Assembly: GCA_943369755.1 (NCBI GenBank)
Contig: CALROG020000007.1
Span: forward strand, 1 to 64,000
From: CALROG01 sp943369755
GTDB lineage: Bacteria; Pseudomonadota; Gammaproteobacteria; Burkholderiales; Burkholderiaceae_C
DNA length: 64,000 nt
Direction: 5' to 3'
Shown: piece after piece, positions 35,151-42,525 of the stretch
Layout: the number at the start of each line of letters is the position of its first letter
Numbering within the stretch: position 1 is the stretch's first letter
Position numbers and translations under genes: made by a program
The notes under the pieces: generated by a model
Told to the model about the DNA's origin: nothing
What the model saw: only the letters and a program-made list of their open reading frames with translations
Database searches by the model: none

Positions 35151-36103
35151 GCCGTGGGCACGAGAAAGTCGCGGCTGATGCGCCCACCGAGTTCGTTCAC
35201 CCGGTCCAGGAACTGCGTCAGAAAAGCGTGCAGGCCGGTGGCCAGAATTTCGTCAATGGCACCCCATTTCAGGTCGGCCCGCAGTTTGCCGGCGCGGCGA
35301 ATGGTCTCGGCCGACTGATCATTGGCCACCATTTCAAGGTTGGCCAGCACTTCGTTCATGCTGGCATGCAAGGAGCGCGGCATGTCGGCGCGCAAGATCA
35401 ACAAATCGGCCACGCGCTCGGGCTTGATAACGTCGCGGTAGACCTTGCGATAGATCTCAAAGCCCGAGACGCTGCGCAGGATCGCGCTCCAGTGATAGAA
35501 GTCGTACTCCTGGTCCTGCTCGGTGGCGGCACCAAAGAAGTCGCTCTGCACCGCATGAAACTTCACGTCCACCAGGCGCGCAGTGTTGTCGGCCCGCTCA
35601 AGAAAAGTGCCCAGGCGCATGAAGTGCAGCGCTTCGTCCATCAGCATGGTGCCCACCGTCACGCCACGCGACAGGTGCGAGCGGAACTTGACCCATTCAA
35701 AAAACTGCCCCGGGTCGCGCTCAAACTCGCCGCTGCGCAGCATGCGGTTGACCTCCAGCCAGGTCTGGTTCTGGGTCTCCCACACCTCGGTAGTGAGGGT
35801 GCCGCGCACGGCGCGCGCGTTCTCGCGTGCGGCGCGCAGGCAGCTCACGATGGACGAGGGGTTGTTTTCGTCATTGACCATGAACTCCATCACCCGCTGC
35901 GGTGTGATCTCGCCATGCTGTGCGGTGTACGCCGGCAGCAGCTCGCTGATCGACAGCAAACCCTGCCAGCCGACCTGGGCCACGGCAGCGGATTGCGGCA
36001 GCAAAGACGTCTGGTAGTTGACGTCGAGCATGCGGGCGGTGTTCTCGGCGCGCTCGGTGTAGCGCGACATCCAGAACAGGTGGTCTGCGGTTCTTGAAAG
36101 CAT
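35147..36103 (-). CDS. Alpha-E domain protein (DUF403)
   Basis: A 318-residue all-helical alpha-E protein. The start MLSRTADHLFWMSRYTERAENTARMLDVNY is the family signature. VKFRSHLSRGVTVGTMLMDEALHFMRLGTFLERADNTARLVDVKFHAV repeats it internally. Alpha-E proteins are always linked to circularly permuted ATP-grasp proteins and are thought to act with them in peptide formation or modification; the reaction is not established. The ATP-grasp gene ends one base upstream. Confidence 0.92.
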   Translation of the reverse strand: MLSRTADHLFWMSRYTERAENTARMLDVNYQTSLLPQSAAVAQVGWQGLLSISELLPAYTAQHGEITPQRVMEFMVNDENNPSSIVSCLRAARENARAVRGTLTTEVWETQNQTWLEVNRMLRSGEFERDPGQFFEWVKFRSHLSRGVTVGTMLMDEALHFMRLGTFLERADNTARLVDVKFHAVQSDFFGAATEQDQEYDFYHWSAILRSVSGFEIYRKVYRDVIKPERVADLLILRADMPRSLHASMNEVLANLEMVANDQSAETIRRAGKLRADLKWGAIDEILATGLHAFLTQFLDRVNELGGRISRDFLVPTA

Positions 36104-36104
36104 G

Positions 36105-37604
36105 TCAAACCTCCAGTATCCAGGTGTCTTTAGTGCCGCCGCCCTGGGAAGAGTTGACGACCAGGGAGCCCTCCTTCAGCGCCACGCGGGTCAGTCCGCC
36201 GGGCACCATTTGCACCGTCTTGCCACTCAACACAAATGGCCGCAGATCAATGTGGCGCGGCGCGATGCCGCTTTCCACATAGGTGGGGCAGCTCGACAGG
36301 CTGAGCGTGGGCTGCGCGATGTAGCCCGCCGGGTTGGCCTGCACCGCCTTGCGGAAGTCTTCAATCTCGGCCTGCGTAGCCGCCGGGCCAACCAGCATGC
36401 CGTAGCCACCAGCGCCATGAACTTCTTTGACCACCAGGTCTTTCAGATTGGCCAGCACATAGCTCAGCTCGTCCTTGTTGCGGCACATGTAGGTGGGCAC
36501 GTTGTTCAGGATCGGCTTTTCGCCCAGGTAGAACTCGATCATCTTGGGCACGTAGGGGTAGATCGACTTGTCGTCTGCCACCCCGGTGCCCACGGCGTTG
36601 CAGATGGTCACGTTGCCCGCGCGGTAGGCGTCCAGCAGGCCGGCACAGCCCAGCGTGGAGGTAGGGCGGAAGACCGAAGGGTCCAGAAAATCGTCGTCCA
36701 CCCGGCGGTAAATCACGTCCACCCGCTTCGGGCCGCGGGTGGTGCGCATATAGACGTAGCGGTCCTTGACGAACAGGTCTTGCCCCTCCACCAGCTCAAT
36801 GCCCATTTGCTGCGCCAGGAAGGCGTGCTCGAAGTAGGCACTGTTGTACATGCCCGGTGTCAGCACCACGACCGTCGGGTCTGATGCACCCGGCTGGGCC
36901 GAGGCGCGCAATGTTTCGAGCAGCAAGTCCGGGTAATGCGCCACGGGTGCCACGCGGTGGCTGGAGAACAGGTCGGGGAACAGCCGCATCATCATCTTGC
37001 GGTCTTCCAGCATGTAGCTCACGCCGCTGGGCACACGCAGGTTGTCTTCCAGCACGTAGTACTCGCCCTCGCCCTGGGCGTTGGGGGCGCGCACGATGTC
37101 TACCCCCGCGATGTGTGAATACACATGGTGCGGCGTGTACACGCCCATCATCTCGGGGCGGAACTGGGCGTTGTCCAGCACCTGCTCTTTGGGAATGATG
37201 CCGGCCTTGAGGATGTCCTGGTCGTGGTAGACGTCGTGCAGGAAGCGGTTGAGCGCGGTCACGCGCTGCACCAGGCCCTTTTCCATGCTGGCCCATTCGT
37301 GGGCCGGGATGATGCGGGGAATCAGGTCAAACGGAATCAGCCGCTCGGTACCGGCACCGTCCTCGTCTTTGGCGCCATACACCGCGAAGGTGATGCCCAC
37401 GCGGCGAAAAATCATCTCGGCCTCTTCCCGGCGGGCCAGCATCACGTCTTCAGGCTGGCGCGAAAGCCACTGGGCATAGGCCTGATAGTGCGCACGCACA
37501 TTGGCGTCCAACACTTGGCCTTGCGATTGGCCCTGAGATTGGCCTTGTGACTGGCTCTGCCCGCCGCCCGGCAGCCGGGCATACATCTCGTCGAATTTCT
37601 GCAT
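36105..37604 (-). CDS. Circularly permuted type 2 ATP-grasp protein
   Basis: A 499-residue circularly permuted ATP-grasp protein. ATG 37604 is supported by AGGAGA eight bases upstream. Core motifs are RRVGITFAVYGAKDEDGAGTERLIPFDLIPRIIPAHEW and the C-terminal VKEVHGAGGYGMLVGPAATQAEIEDF with LSSCPTYVESGIAPRHIDLRPFVLSG. It is predicted to ligate an amino group to a carboxylate. Odd: residues 13-30 form a Gln/Ser/Gly run (QSQSQGQSQGQ) coded by a tandem 12-bp repeat at 37517-37558, which is absent from the fused homologue at 54011-56614. Confidence 0.93.
   Translation of the reverse strand: MQKFDEMYARLPGGGQSQSQGQSQGQSQGQVLDANVRAHYQAYAQWLSRQPEDVMLARREEAEMIFRRVGITFAVYGAKDEDGAGTERLIPFDLIPRIIPAHEWASMEKGLVQRVTALNRFLHDVYHDQDILKAGIIPKEQVLDNAQFRPEMMGVYTPHHVYSHIAGVDIVRAPNAQGEGEYYVLEDNLRVPSGVSYMLEDRKMMMRLFPDLFSSHRVAPVAHYPDLLLETLRASAQPGASDPTVVVLTPGMYNSAYFEHAFLAQQMGIELVEGQDLFVKDRYVYMRTTRGPKRVDVIYRRVDDDFLDPSVFRPTSTLGCAGLLDAYRAGNVTICNAVGTGVADDKSIYPYVPKMIEFYLGEKPILNNVPTYMCRNKDELSYVLANLKDLVVKEVHGAGGYGMLVGPAATQAEIEDFRKAVQANPAGYIAQPTLSLSSCPTYVESGIAPRHIDLRPFVLSGKTVQMVPGGLTRVALKEGSLVVNSSQGGGTKDTWILEV
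37517..37558 (-). repeat. 12-bp tandem repeat encoding GQSQ units
   Basis: About three and a half copies of a 12-bp unit (plus strand ggccttgcgatt and variants) encode the GQSQ repeats of the ATP-grasp protein. Copy-number change would lengthen the tail in frame. Confidence 0.7.
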
Positions 37605-37726
37605 AAAGGCTATCTCCTGCCACCAGCATAGCAAGTTTCGGGCCGAATCTTTTGGCAGACAGACGCCAGCGCTTCCCGGCAGCCTGTGCGCCCACTTCAG
37701 TTGGAGTAGCGCGTTGCGGGGCGCAT

Positions 37727-38200
37727 TTACAGCGCGCGAATCAACCGCATGCGGTCATCTACCAACAGCTCGAATCCAAAGTGCTGATAGAAGCGCACAG
37801 CTTCTTCATCCTTTGCATCAACAAGCATGACGGCTCCCGTCACGTCCGAACGCGCGGCGCGATGCATCGCATCGGCCAGCAGTGCCATGCCGAGCTTCTT
37901 GCCCTTGTGGCTGCTGGCCACTGCCAGGCGGCCAAGCAACACGGCTGGTATCAAGGGGTAGCGCGGCAGCTTCTTCGCGCGTGCGGCGGAAAGCTGACCG
38001 ACTGCCAGCGAAGTTGCGGCAAGGGTGTAGAAGCCCGCAACGCCAGAGCCACCCACCGGCACTGCAACAAAGCACGACGCCACGCGCCGCCTTGCGTCCT
38101 GGCTGGCCTGCTCCCGAAAATAGCGATCAAGCGGCGCGGAACCGCAAGCAAATTTTGTGCGGTCGTGTTGGTCGAGCGGCTCTATGTCATAGCCGCTCAT
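37727..38200 (-). CDS. GNAT-family toxin of a type II toxin-antitoxin pair
   Basis: A 157-residue GNAT acetyltransferase of the TacT/AtaT toxin type, which acetylates aminoacyl-tRNA to stop translation. The acetyl-CoA loop is LGRLAVASSHKGKKLGMALLADA, and AVRFYQHFGFELL is the C-terminal motif. The N-terminus (LDQHDRTKFACGSAPLDRYFREQASQD) matches the toxin subfamily. It starts within the last codons of the DUF1778 gene upstream (38197-38200 overlap), the usual antitoxin-toxin order. Confidence 0.9.
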   Translation of the reverse strand: MSGYDIEPLDQHDRTKFACGSAPLDRYFREQASQDARRRVASCFVAVPVGGSGVAGFYTLAATSLAVGQLSAARAKKLPRYPLIPAVLLGRLAVASSHKGKKLGMALLADAMHRAARSDVTGAVMLVDAKDEEAVRFYQHFGFELLVDDRMRLIRAL

Positions 38201-38493
38201 CGGCTCTCGCGAATCAACTCTCTATGGGCACGGAACGCCCGTTCCAAGGCTTCGCTACGCACAGGGGGCTGCACCAATATGTCGGCGATCCGCTCCTGGT
38301 CTGCCAGAGAAAATTGAATGATCTGAGCTTCCTTGATCGTGCGCTGCGCAGCATCAAGGGCTGCGACGACGACAAAGTCGCTCACGCTGCGCCCTTGAAT
38401 CTCTGCTGCACGCTTCACAGCGGCAAGCGATTCCGGGGCAATGCGCGCCTCTATTCGCGCGGCGCGCGTGGGTGTTTCTGTATGCACTGCCAT
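38197..38493 (-). CDS. DUF1778 ribbon-helix-helix antitoxin
   Basis: A 98-residue TacA-like antitoxin. ARIEARIAPESLAAVKRAAEIQGRSVSDFVVVAALDAAQRTI is the RHH DNA-binding part, and the C-terminal half (VRSEALERAFRAHRELIRESR) would wrap the toxin. It is first in the pair, overlaps the toxin gene by four bases, and is preceded by a perfect operator palindrome at 38511-38533. Confidence 0.9.
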   Translation of the reverse strand: MAVHTETPTRAARIEARIAPESLAAVKRAAEIQGRSVSDFVVVAALDAAQRTIKEAQIIQFSLADQERIADILVQPPVRSEALERAFRAHRELIRESR

Positions 38494-38510
38494 AAGGCCT
38501 CCAGATTAAG

Positions 38511-38533
38511 ATGTACGGGATTTTACCGTACAT
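38511..38533. promoter_or_regulatory. Operator of the toxin-antitoxin pair
   Basis: ATGTACGG-gatttta-CCGTACAT, perfect 8-bp arms, 18 bases before the antitoxin start. The position and symmetry suit autoregulation by the RHH antitoxin. Confidence 0.7.
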
Positions 38534-38610
38534 TCTGAGAAAATCTGTCGATGGTGGTTGCTGGCTGTCCCCTGCCGGGTGCGATAACTCATTGACGGAC
38601 TTCACTGCCT

Positions 38611-38778
38611 TCAGGCTGGTATGGCTGGGAGGGAACAGGTCACAGTTACCGAACCGGCAGGCTTTGGCAGTTCCACCGACATCTGCTGCGTCAGTGCACG
38701 TAGTTGCTCAGCATTCATGTAGCCAGATGTCTTGGCGTTGTTTTCTTGAAGCAGCGCGATGAGTTCTTGGTAAGTCAT
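38611..38778 (-). CDS. Small hypothetical protein, 55 aa
   Basis: A 55-residue frame on the minus strand (start ATG 38778: MTYQELIALLQENNAKTSGYM; end CSLPAIPA). It begins 12 bases after the stop of the 135-aa hypothetical gene and lies on the same strand, so it reads like the last gene of the accessory operon. The N-terminal helix is amphipathic. It has no recognised domain, and no strong ribosome site. It may be a small immunity- or chaperone-like product, but that is a guess. Confidence 0.4.
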   Translation of the reverse strand: MTYQELIALLQENNAKTSGYMNAEQLRALTQQMSVELPKPAGSVTVTCSLPAIPA

Positions 38779-38790
38779 TTCGAATCCAGC

Positions 38791-39198
38791 TCAAATGTTG
38801 GCCAACAAAACCTTGTGCTTGAACTGACCGTTCATAGTCAGTTTGCAAGTAATCGCTTGGGTCAGTTCTTCCACCATAGCGGTGCGTTCCGTCTCCATCT
38901 CGTTGGGGAGACTGATGCCCTGGCGTGCAGTGAGCAAGTAGGTAGCCTCGTACGGCGTAACTTGCTCAACTTGCTTGTATGTGGTGTCTATTGAAAAAAG
39001 CACGCCGCGCCAGCCAAAGAGGCAGTTCATCTGGTTTCGCGTATCTTCATTGCGCGGCGTAACATCTATCAAGAAGTTCCCCGATTCGCGGTCAACGACC
39101 CAGTAGCTTGGCTCGCTCCTCCACCAAGGCCGCGTCAATTCGGCGAAGCCAATGCGCTGCTTGTCTTCTTCCGATATGTATTCCCATACGTAGCTCAT
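38791..39198 (-). CDS. Hypothetical protein, coupled to the 809-aa protein
   Basis: A 135-residue acidic, tryptophan-rich soluble protein (MSYVWEYISEEDKQRIGFAELTRPWWRSEPSYWVVDRESGNFLIDV). No signal peptide, membrane helix or recognised domain. Its start overlaps the stop of the large gene upstream (ATGA at 39195-39198), so both are made together. By position it is a candidate immunity or chaperone partner for that large protein. Function unknown. Confidence 0.7.
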   Translation of the reverse strand: MSYVWEYISEEDKQRIGFAELTRPWWRSEPSYWVVDRESGNFLIDVTPRNEDTRNQMNCLFGWRGVLFSIDTTYKQVEQVTPYEATYLLTARQGISLPNEMETERTAMVEELTQAITCKLTMNGQFKHKVLLANI

Positions 39199-41624
39199 GC
39201 TGCTTGCTCCCAGAGTTTTTCGTTCACACAGACACTCGTCGCCAACCTCAGTAAAGTCCAGTCGCTTCTACTTATTTCAAAGCGCGCAGCATGATCTTCA
39301 AAACCACTACCACCGAATTTTTTGTCTATCGGTAACGTCGCCCTACTGAGAGCACCAAGCCCATTGGCACGCCGCAGAGAAGCTGGCGTGCACTGCGGCA
39401 ACAGGGCCACATACAAGATGACGTTTGCGTTATCACCCGCTGCGCTGCTGCCGTTGAGCACGGTGTTCAGGCCGCTGTGCCCCAGGTTGTTGGTTATGAG
39501 TGTGCGGTTGGCCAAGTTCAGCGCATTGGCAACGGCGCTTACTCTGGCAATGTCGCTGCCACCGCTCCCAAACGCCTGGCTCAGGCTGTACAGGCTCAAG
39601 GCCCCTTGGGCGACGTTGGCGGCGGTGCCAAACACGGGGAAGGCGGCGCGGGTTTCGGCGCTGATGTGCTGGTTAAGCAAGATGGCACCATGCGCCAGCT
39701 TGATGCCACCGGGCACGTTGCTGCCCAGAATGCGCCCAAAGTTGACTACGTCGTTCAAGGTGCCCAGGACGCTGGCGGCGCTGATGTTGTTGACGCCGCT
39801 GGTGGTGCTGGTGCTGCCAACAAGCTCACCGGCTTCGCTGTAGCTGTAGGTGCCGCGCTGCCCATCGGGTGTGCTGAGGCTGTCGGTGTAGCCGCCTTCA
39901 TTGCTGTAGACGCGGGTGCCCTGGTTGAGCAGGGTGCGGGTACCGTCCCCGTTGACTTGGTAGCTGGCCACGTTGCTTTGGTTGTACCCGGTGCTTTGTT
40001 CTTCGCTGACGCTGATGACTCTTCTGTCGTCGTTGCGTACGGTGGTTAGCGTGGTGCCGTTGCCTAGTTCGATGGTGTGGCGGCTGCCGCCGTCGGCTGT
40101 GGGCGTGACGACCACTACTGGGGTGGGCCAGCCGTTGGCGGTGATGGCGACGGGGTTGAGGCCTGCAACAAGAGCCTGGGCGCTCGCTGGCAGGGGCTTG
40201 TCAAATACAAATCCAAACGCTTCAAGGTCTGTTGGATCAAGACCGGCCGTGGCCGCATCCACCGCTGCGCCGTTGATGGAAGTGATTTCACTGGCCCGAA
40301 AGGAGTCTGTGGCACTGTTGTACGCCGCCTCGAAAGCAACCACCGAGCCATTCACGGACGCTGCTGCGTCGTAGCTGCCTGCGCCGTTCAGGGTGAAGGC
40401 GCTCAGGTTTTTGATGTCGGAGGTAAGAGACTCTTGCCACCCGGTGGAGGAGAAGGTTATTGCCCCAACAGCGTTGGTGCTGACTTGGCGTACGGTCCAG
40501 CTCTCGCCGCCCAAGGCGTTGCCGTCGTAGGTGCGGCTATAGACGGTCTGCCCACCGCCTTCAGTATTGGGCACCACCATGTGGTACTCGCCGCTGGCGG
40601 CGTTGCTGTTGATGCTGGCCCCGCCTGCATAGTTGTACGTCACGCTGCCATCTGTTTGCTTTTGCGGGACGTAGATAACCTGCCCAGCCTGGACGGCATT
40701 GATGTCGGTGATGCCGGGGTTGTTGGCCAGAATGGCTTTACCAAACTCTTCCAGCGTGAACACATTGCCTGCGTTCTTTTGCAGCAACCATATGTCGGAG
40801 ACGGTGCCGCCTGCACCAACGGTGACGCGATCGGTGGCATTGCTGGTGATGAAGTTGGCACTGTTGCGCGCTGGAGTGCCCAGATTTTCGGGTACAGCGA
40901 CTGGGCTTTGAGAAAGCATGGCCGCTGCATTGTTTTGACGCTGCTCAACACTAGCAGCAATGGCAGCGTTGCAGCCGGCACTGTCTTGTGTAATGCCTGC
41001 TGCGCTGCTCGCACTGGCGGCCTGGGCCAACGACACGCCTGCTGACCACTCAGCCGCCCGGGCAAAGGTGCCGAGATTGCCCGCCAGTAAAGCCTGCTGG
41101 GCAGCAAGACCCATGTCCAGACCAAAGCCCGTCGAGAAATTCCAAGCTGGGTTTAAGCCGCCGCTTTGCGCGGGGTCTATGGTTTGTTGCCAGTTGGCCT
41201 CGAGCTTGGCGTTTGAGAGAACTTCGGAAGGCTTGTAGAGGGTCCAGAGCTCTTTGGGGAGACCGAGCCTCTCAAATCCACTCGTATGAAAATCTAGTGC
41301 CTCCCGGTAACGGATATCGAGATTGACTGTCCCACCGGCTCTCGCATTTTCGATTAACGTATCTACATACCCGTACGCCATGATGCGTTCAACATCAAGC
41401 ACCTTCTGCTCGGTCATGGTGATGCCGCGCCGCGCAGCTTCTTGCACCATGAAATTCTGCGCGGTCGATCCACCCGACAGCAGGGTGCATTCGACTACTC
41501 CTTTGGCAAGATTGGCATAGCCATAGCCTTGGCTTGCCATGTAGTCATAAAAGCCCAACACATTGCCATCGGCGATCATGGCCTTGGCACCGATGAGTTG
41601 GGCTGTAGTCAGTAAATTAGGCAT
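39195..41624 (-). CDS. Large LysM-like protein, candidate effector (809 aa)
   Basis: An 809-residue protein with no signal peptide. The N-terminal 150 residues (MPNLLTTAQLIGAKAMIADGNVLGFYDYM) are unrecognised. A LysM-like segment lies near residues 270-322 (NVFTLEEFGKAILANNPGITDINAVQAGQVIYVPQ). Residues 370-520 form a Ser/Asn-rich repeat-like region. Residues about 518-725 are nearly identical to part of the 925-aa protein (NDDRRVISVSEEQSTGYNQ..). The last 85 residues are short and differ from the other protein, yet end KLWEQAA against VWEVAA there. The ATGA overlap with the next gene suggests an effector-partner pair. No known toxin domain is seen. Confidence 0.75.
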   Translation of the reverse strand: MPNLLTTAQLIGAKAMIADGNVLGFYDYMASQGYGYANLAKGVVECTLLSGGSTAQNFMVQEAARRGITMTEQKVLDVERIMAYGYVDTLIENARAGGTVNLDIRYREALDFHTSGFERLGLPKELWTLYKPSEVLSNAKLEANWQQTIDPAQSGGLNPAWNFSTGFGLDMGLAAQQALLAGNLGTFARAAEWSAGVSLAQAASASSAAGITQDSAGCNAAIAASVEQRQNNAAAMLSQSPVAVPENLGTPARNSANFITSNATDRVTVGAGGTVSDIWLLQKNAGNVFTLEEFGKAILANNPGITDINAVQAGQVIYVPQKQTDGSVTYNYAGGASINSNAASGEYHMVVPNTEGGGQTVYSRTYDGNALGGESWTVRQVSTNAVGAITFSSTGWQESLTSDIKNLSAFTLNGAGSYDAAASVNGSVVAFEAAYNSATDSFRASEITSINGAAVDAATAGLDPTDLEAFGFVFDKPLPASAQALVAGLNPVAITANGWPTPVVVVTPTADGGSRHTIELGNGTTLTTVRNDDRRVISVSEEQSTGYNQSNVASYQVNGDGTRTLLNQGTRVYSNEGGYTDSLSTPDGQRGTYSYSEAGELVGSTSTTSGVNNISAASVLGTLNDVVNFGRILGSNVPGGIKLAHGAILLNQHISAETRAAFPVFGTAANVAQGALSLYSLSQAFGSGGSDIARVSAVANALNLANRTLITNNLGHSGLNTVLNGSSAAGDNANVILYVALLPQCTPASLRRANGLGALSRATLPIDKKFGGSGFEDHAARFEISRSDWTLLRLATSVCVNEKLWEQAA
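39448..40073 (-). repeat. 626-bp direct repeat, copy 1 (in the 809-aa gene)
   Basis: Aligns without gaps to 43354-43979 (offset 3906) with about 16 mismatches by eye, roughly 97% identity, in the same frame and orientation. The flanks differ sharply at both ends. Confidence 0.9.
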
Positions 41625-41685
41625 GATAGTTTGCTAAAAAGTTCAGGGGGTCGACACAAGTCAATTTGGAAAAGCGTTGTGCCGT

Positions 41686-42525
41686 CTAGTGCACGATGAA
41701 AGATTGAATGACTTTACGCACTTCGCGCTCGATCTCGGCCCAGCGGGCGAGGTCTTCGCGATTTTGAATATTGCTGACGATGATCTTTGCCCTGAGTTCT
41801 GGGGCAAAAAATTGCAATTTACAAAACGCTAGACGACCATATGGTGGGTATTTCATTAAGTTGTTTTGGCAGTTTGCGAAAACGGTGGACTGGTCGTTGT
41901 AGAAAAACTCCCATTGAGTCTTGTCTGGGCTAGGTTGTTCACTTGACAAGTAGCGCTTCAACCCCCAAACCTCGGGTTGGGCCACAAACGGCCCCCAGCC
42001 CGCCTCGTCTTTCAACCAACCAGCGACGGTAGTTTTGAAATCCAAATCCCGATCATCAGCCTCAATCCCCACATGAATCCACCGGTTCTCTGGCGGCGGC
42101 ACACCAATCAGCGAACCTAGCTTTCCATAGTCATCCGTGTCTTTGAACGTTTCAATAGGCTTGAAGTTGATCAACCGGATGCGGACCGCAAAGTTATCCA
42201 ATTCGTTGTCAAAACTTTCGGTTTGCGGGCGCTTCTTATAGGATTCCGCGCTCCAGATGTCGACGCCCTTGTATCCCTTCGGGCCAAGCAGGTAGTGCTG
42301 GGGGATGGCCAATTTGACGCCGTTCATGCGCCCCAGGCTTGGGCAGGTTTCATGCGTGACTTCATGCGGTGCATGCGGTGCCACACCAGTTGGGCAGGGG
42401 GTCTGCCCGTAAGTGAAGTCGGCGCAGCGCCAAACGAGAAAGCCAATACTCGCGGTGATGAACAGGCTCGTCACCCAGTGCCTGCGAAAAAATCGTACAG
42501 CCGTCATGAAAGCTTGACCGTTCAT
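41686..42525 (-). CDS. Membrane-anchored hypothetical protein, coupled to the 925-aa protein
   Basis: A 279-residue protein from ATG 42525, whose ATG overlaps the stop of the large gene (42522-42525). A single N-terminal membrane helix (HWVTSLFITASIGFLVWRCADF) precedes a roughly 250-residue soluble part, probably periplasmic, with KLAIPQHYLLGPKGYKGVDIWS and several Cys and Trp residues. No recognised domain. Placement after a large unrecognised protein and the membrane anchor suit an immunity-type protein acting in the periplasm; this is an inference. Confidence 0.7.
   Translation of the reverse strand: MNGQAFMTAVRFFRRHWVTSLFITASIGFLVWRCADFTYGQTPCPTGVAPHAPHEVTHETCPSLGRMNGVKLAIPQHYLLGPKGYKGVDIWSAESYKKRPQTESFDNELDNFAVRIRLINFKPIETFKDTDDYGKLGSLIGVPPPENRWIHVGIEADDRDLDFKTTVAGWLKDEAGWGPFVAQPEVWGLKRYLSSEQPSPDKTQWEFFYNDQSTVFANCQNNLMKYPPYGRLAFCKLQFFAPELRAKIIVSNIQNREDLARWAEIEREVRKVIQSFIVH

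Noticed and set aside
37517..37558. 12-bp tandem repeats as a CRISPR array
   Set aside because: Units are too short, contiguous and in frame within a gene.
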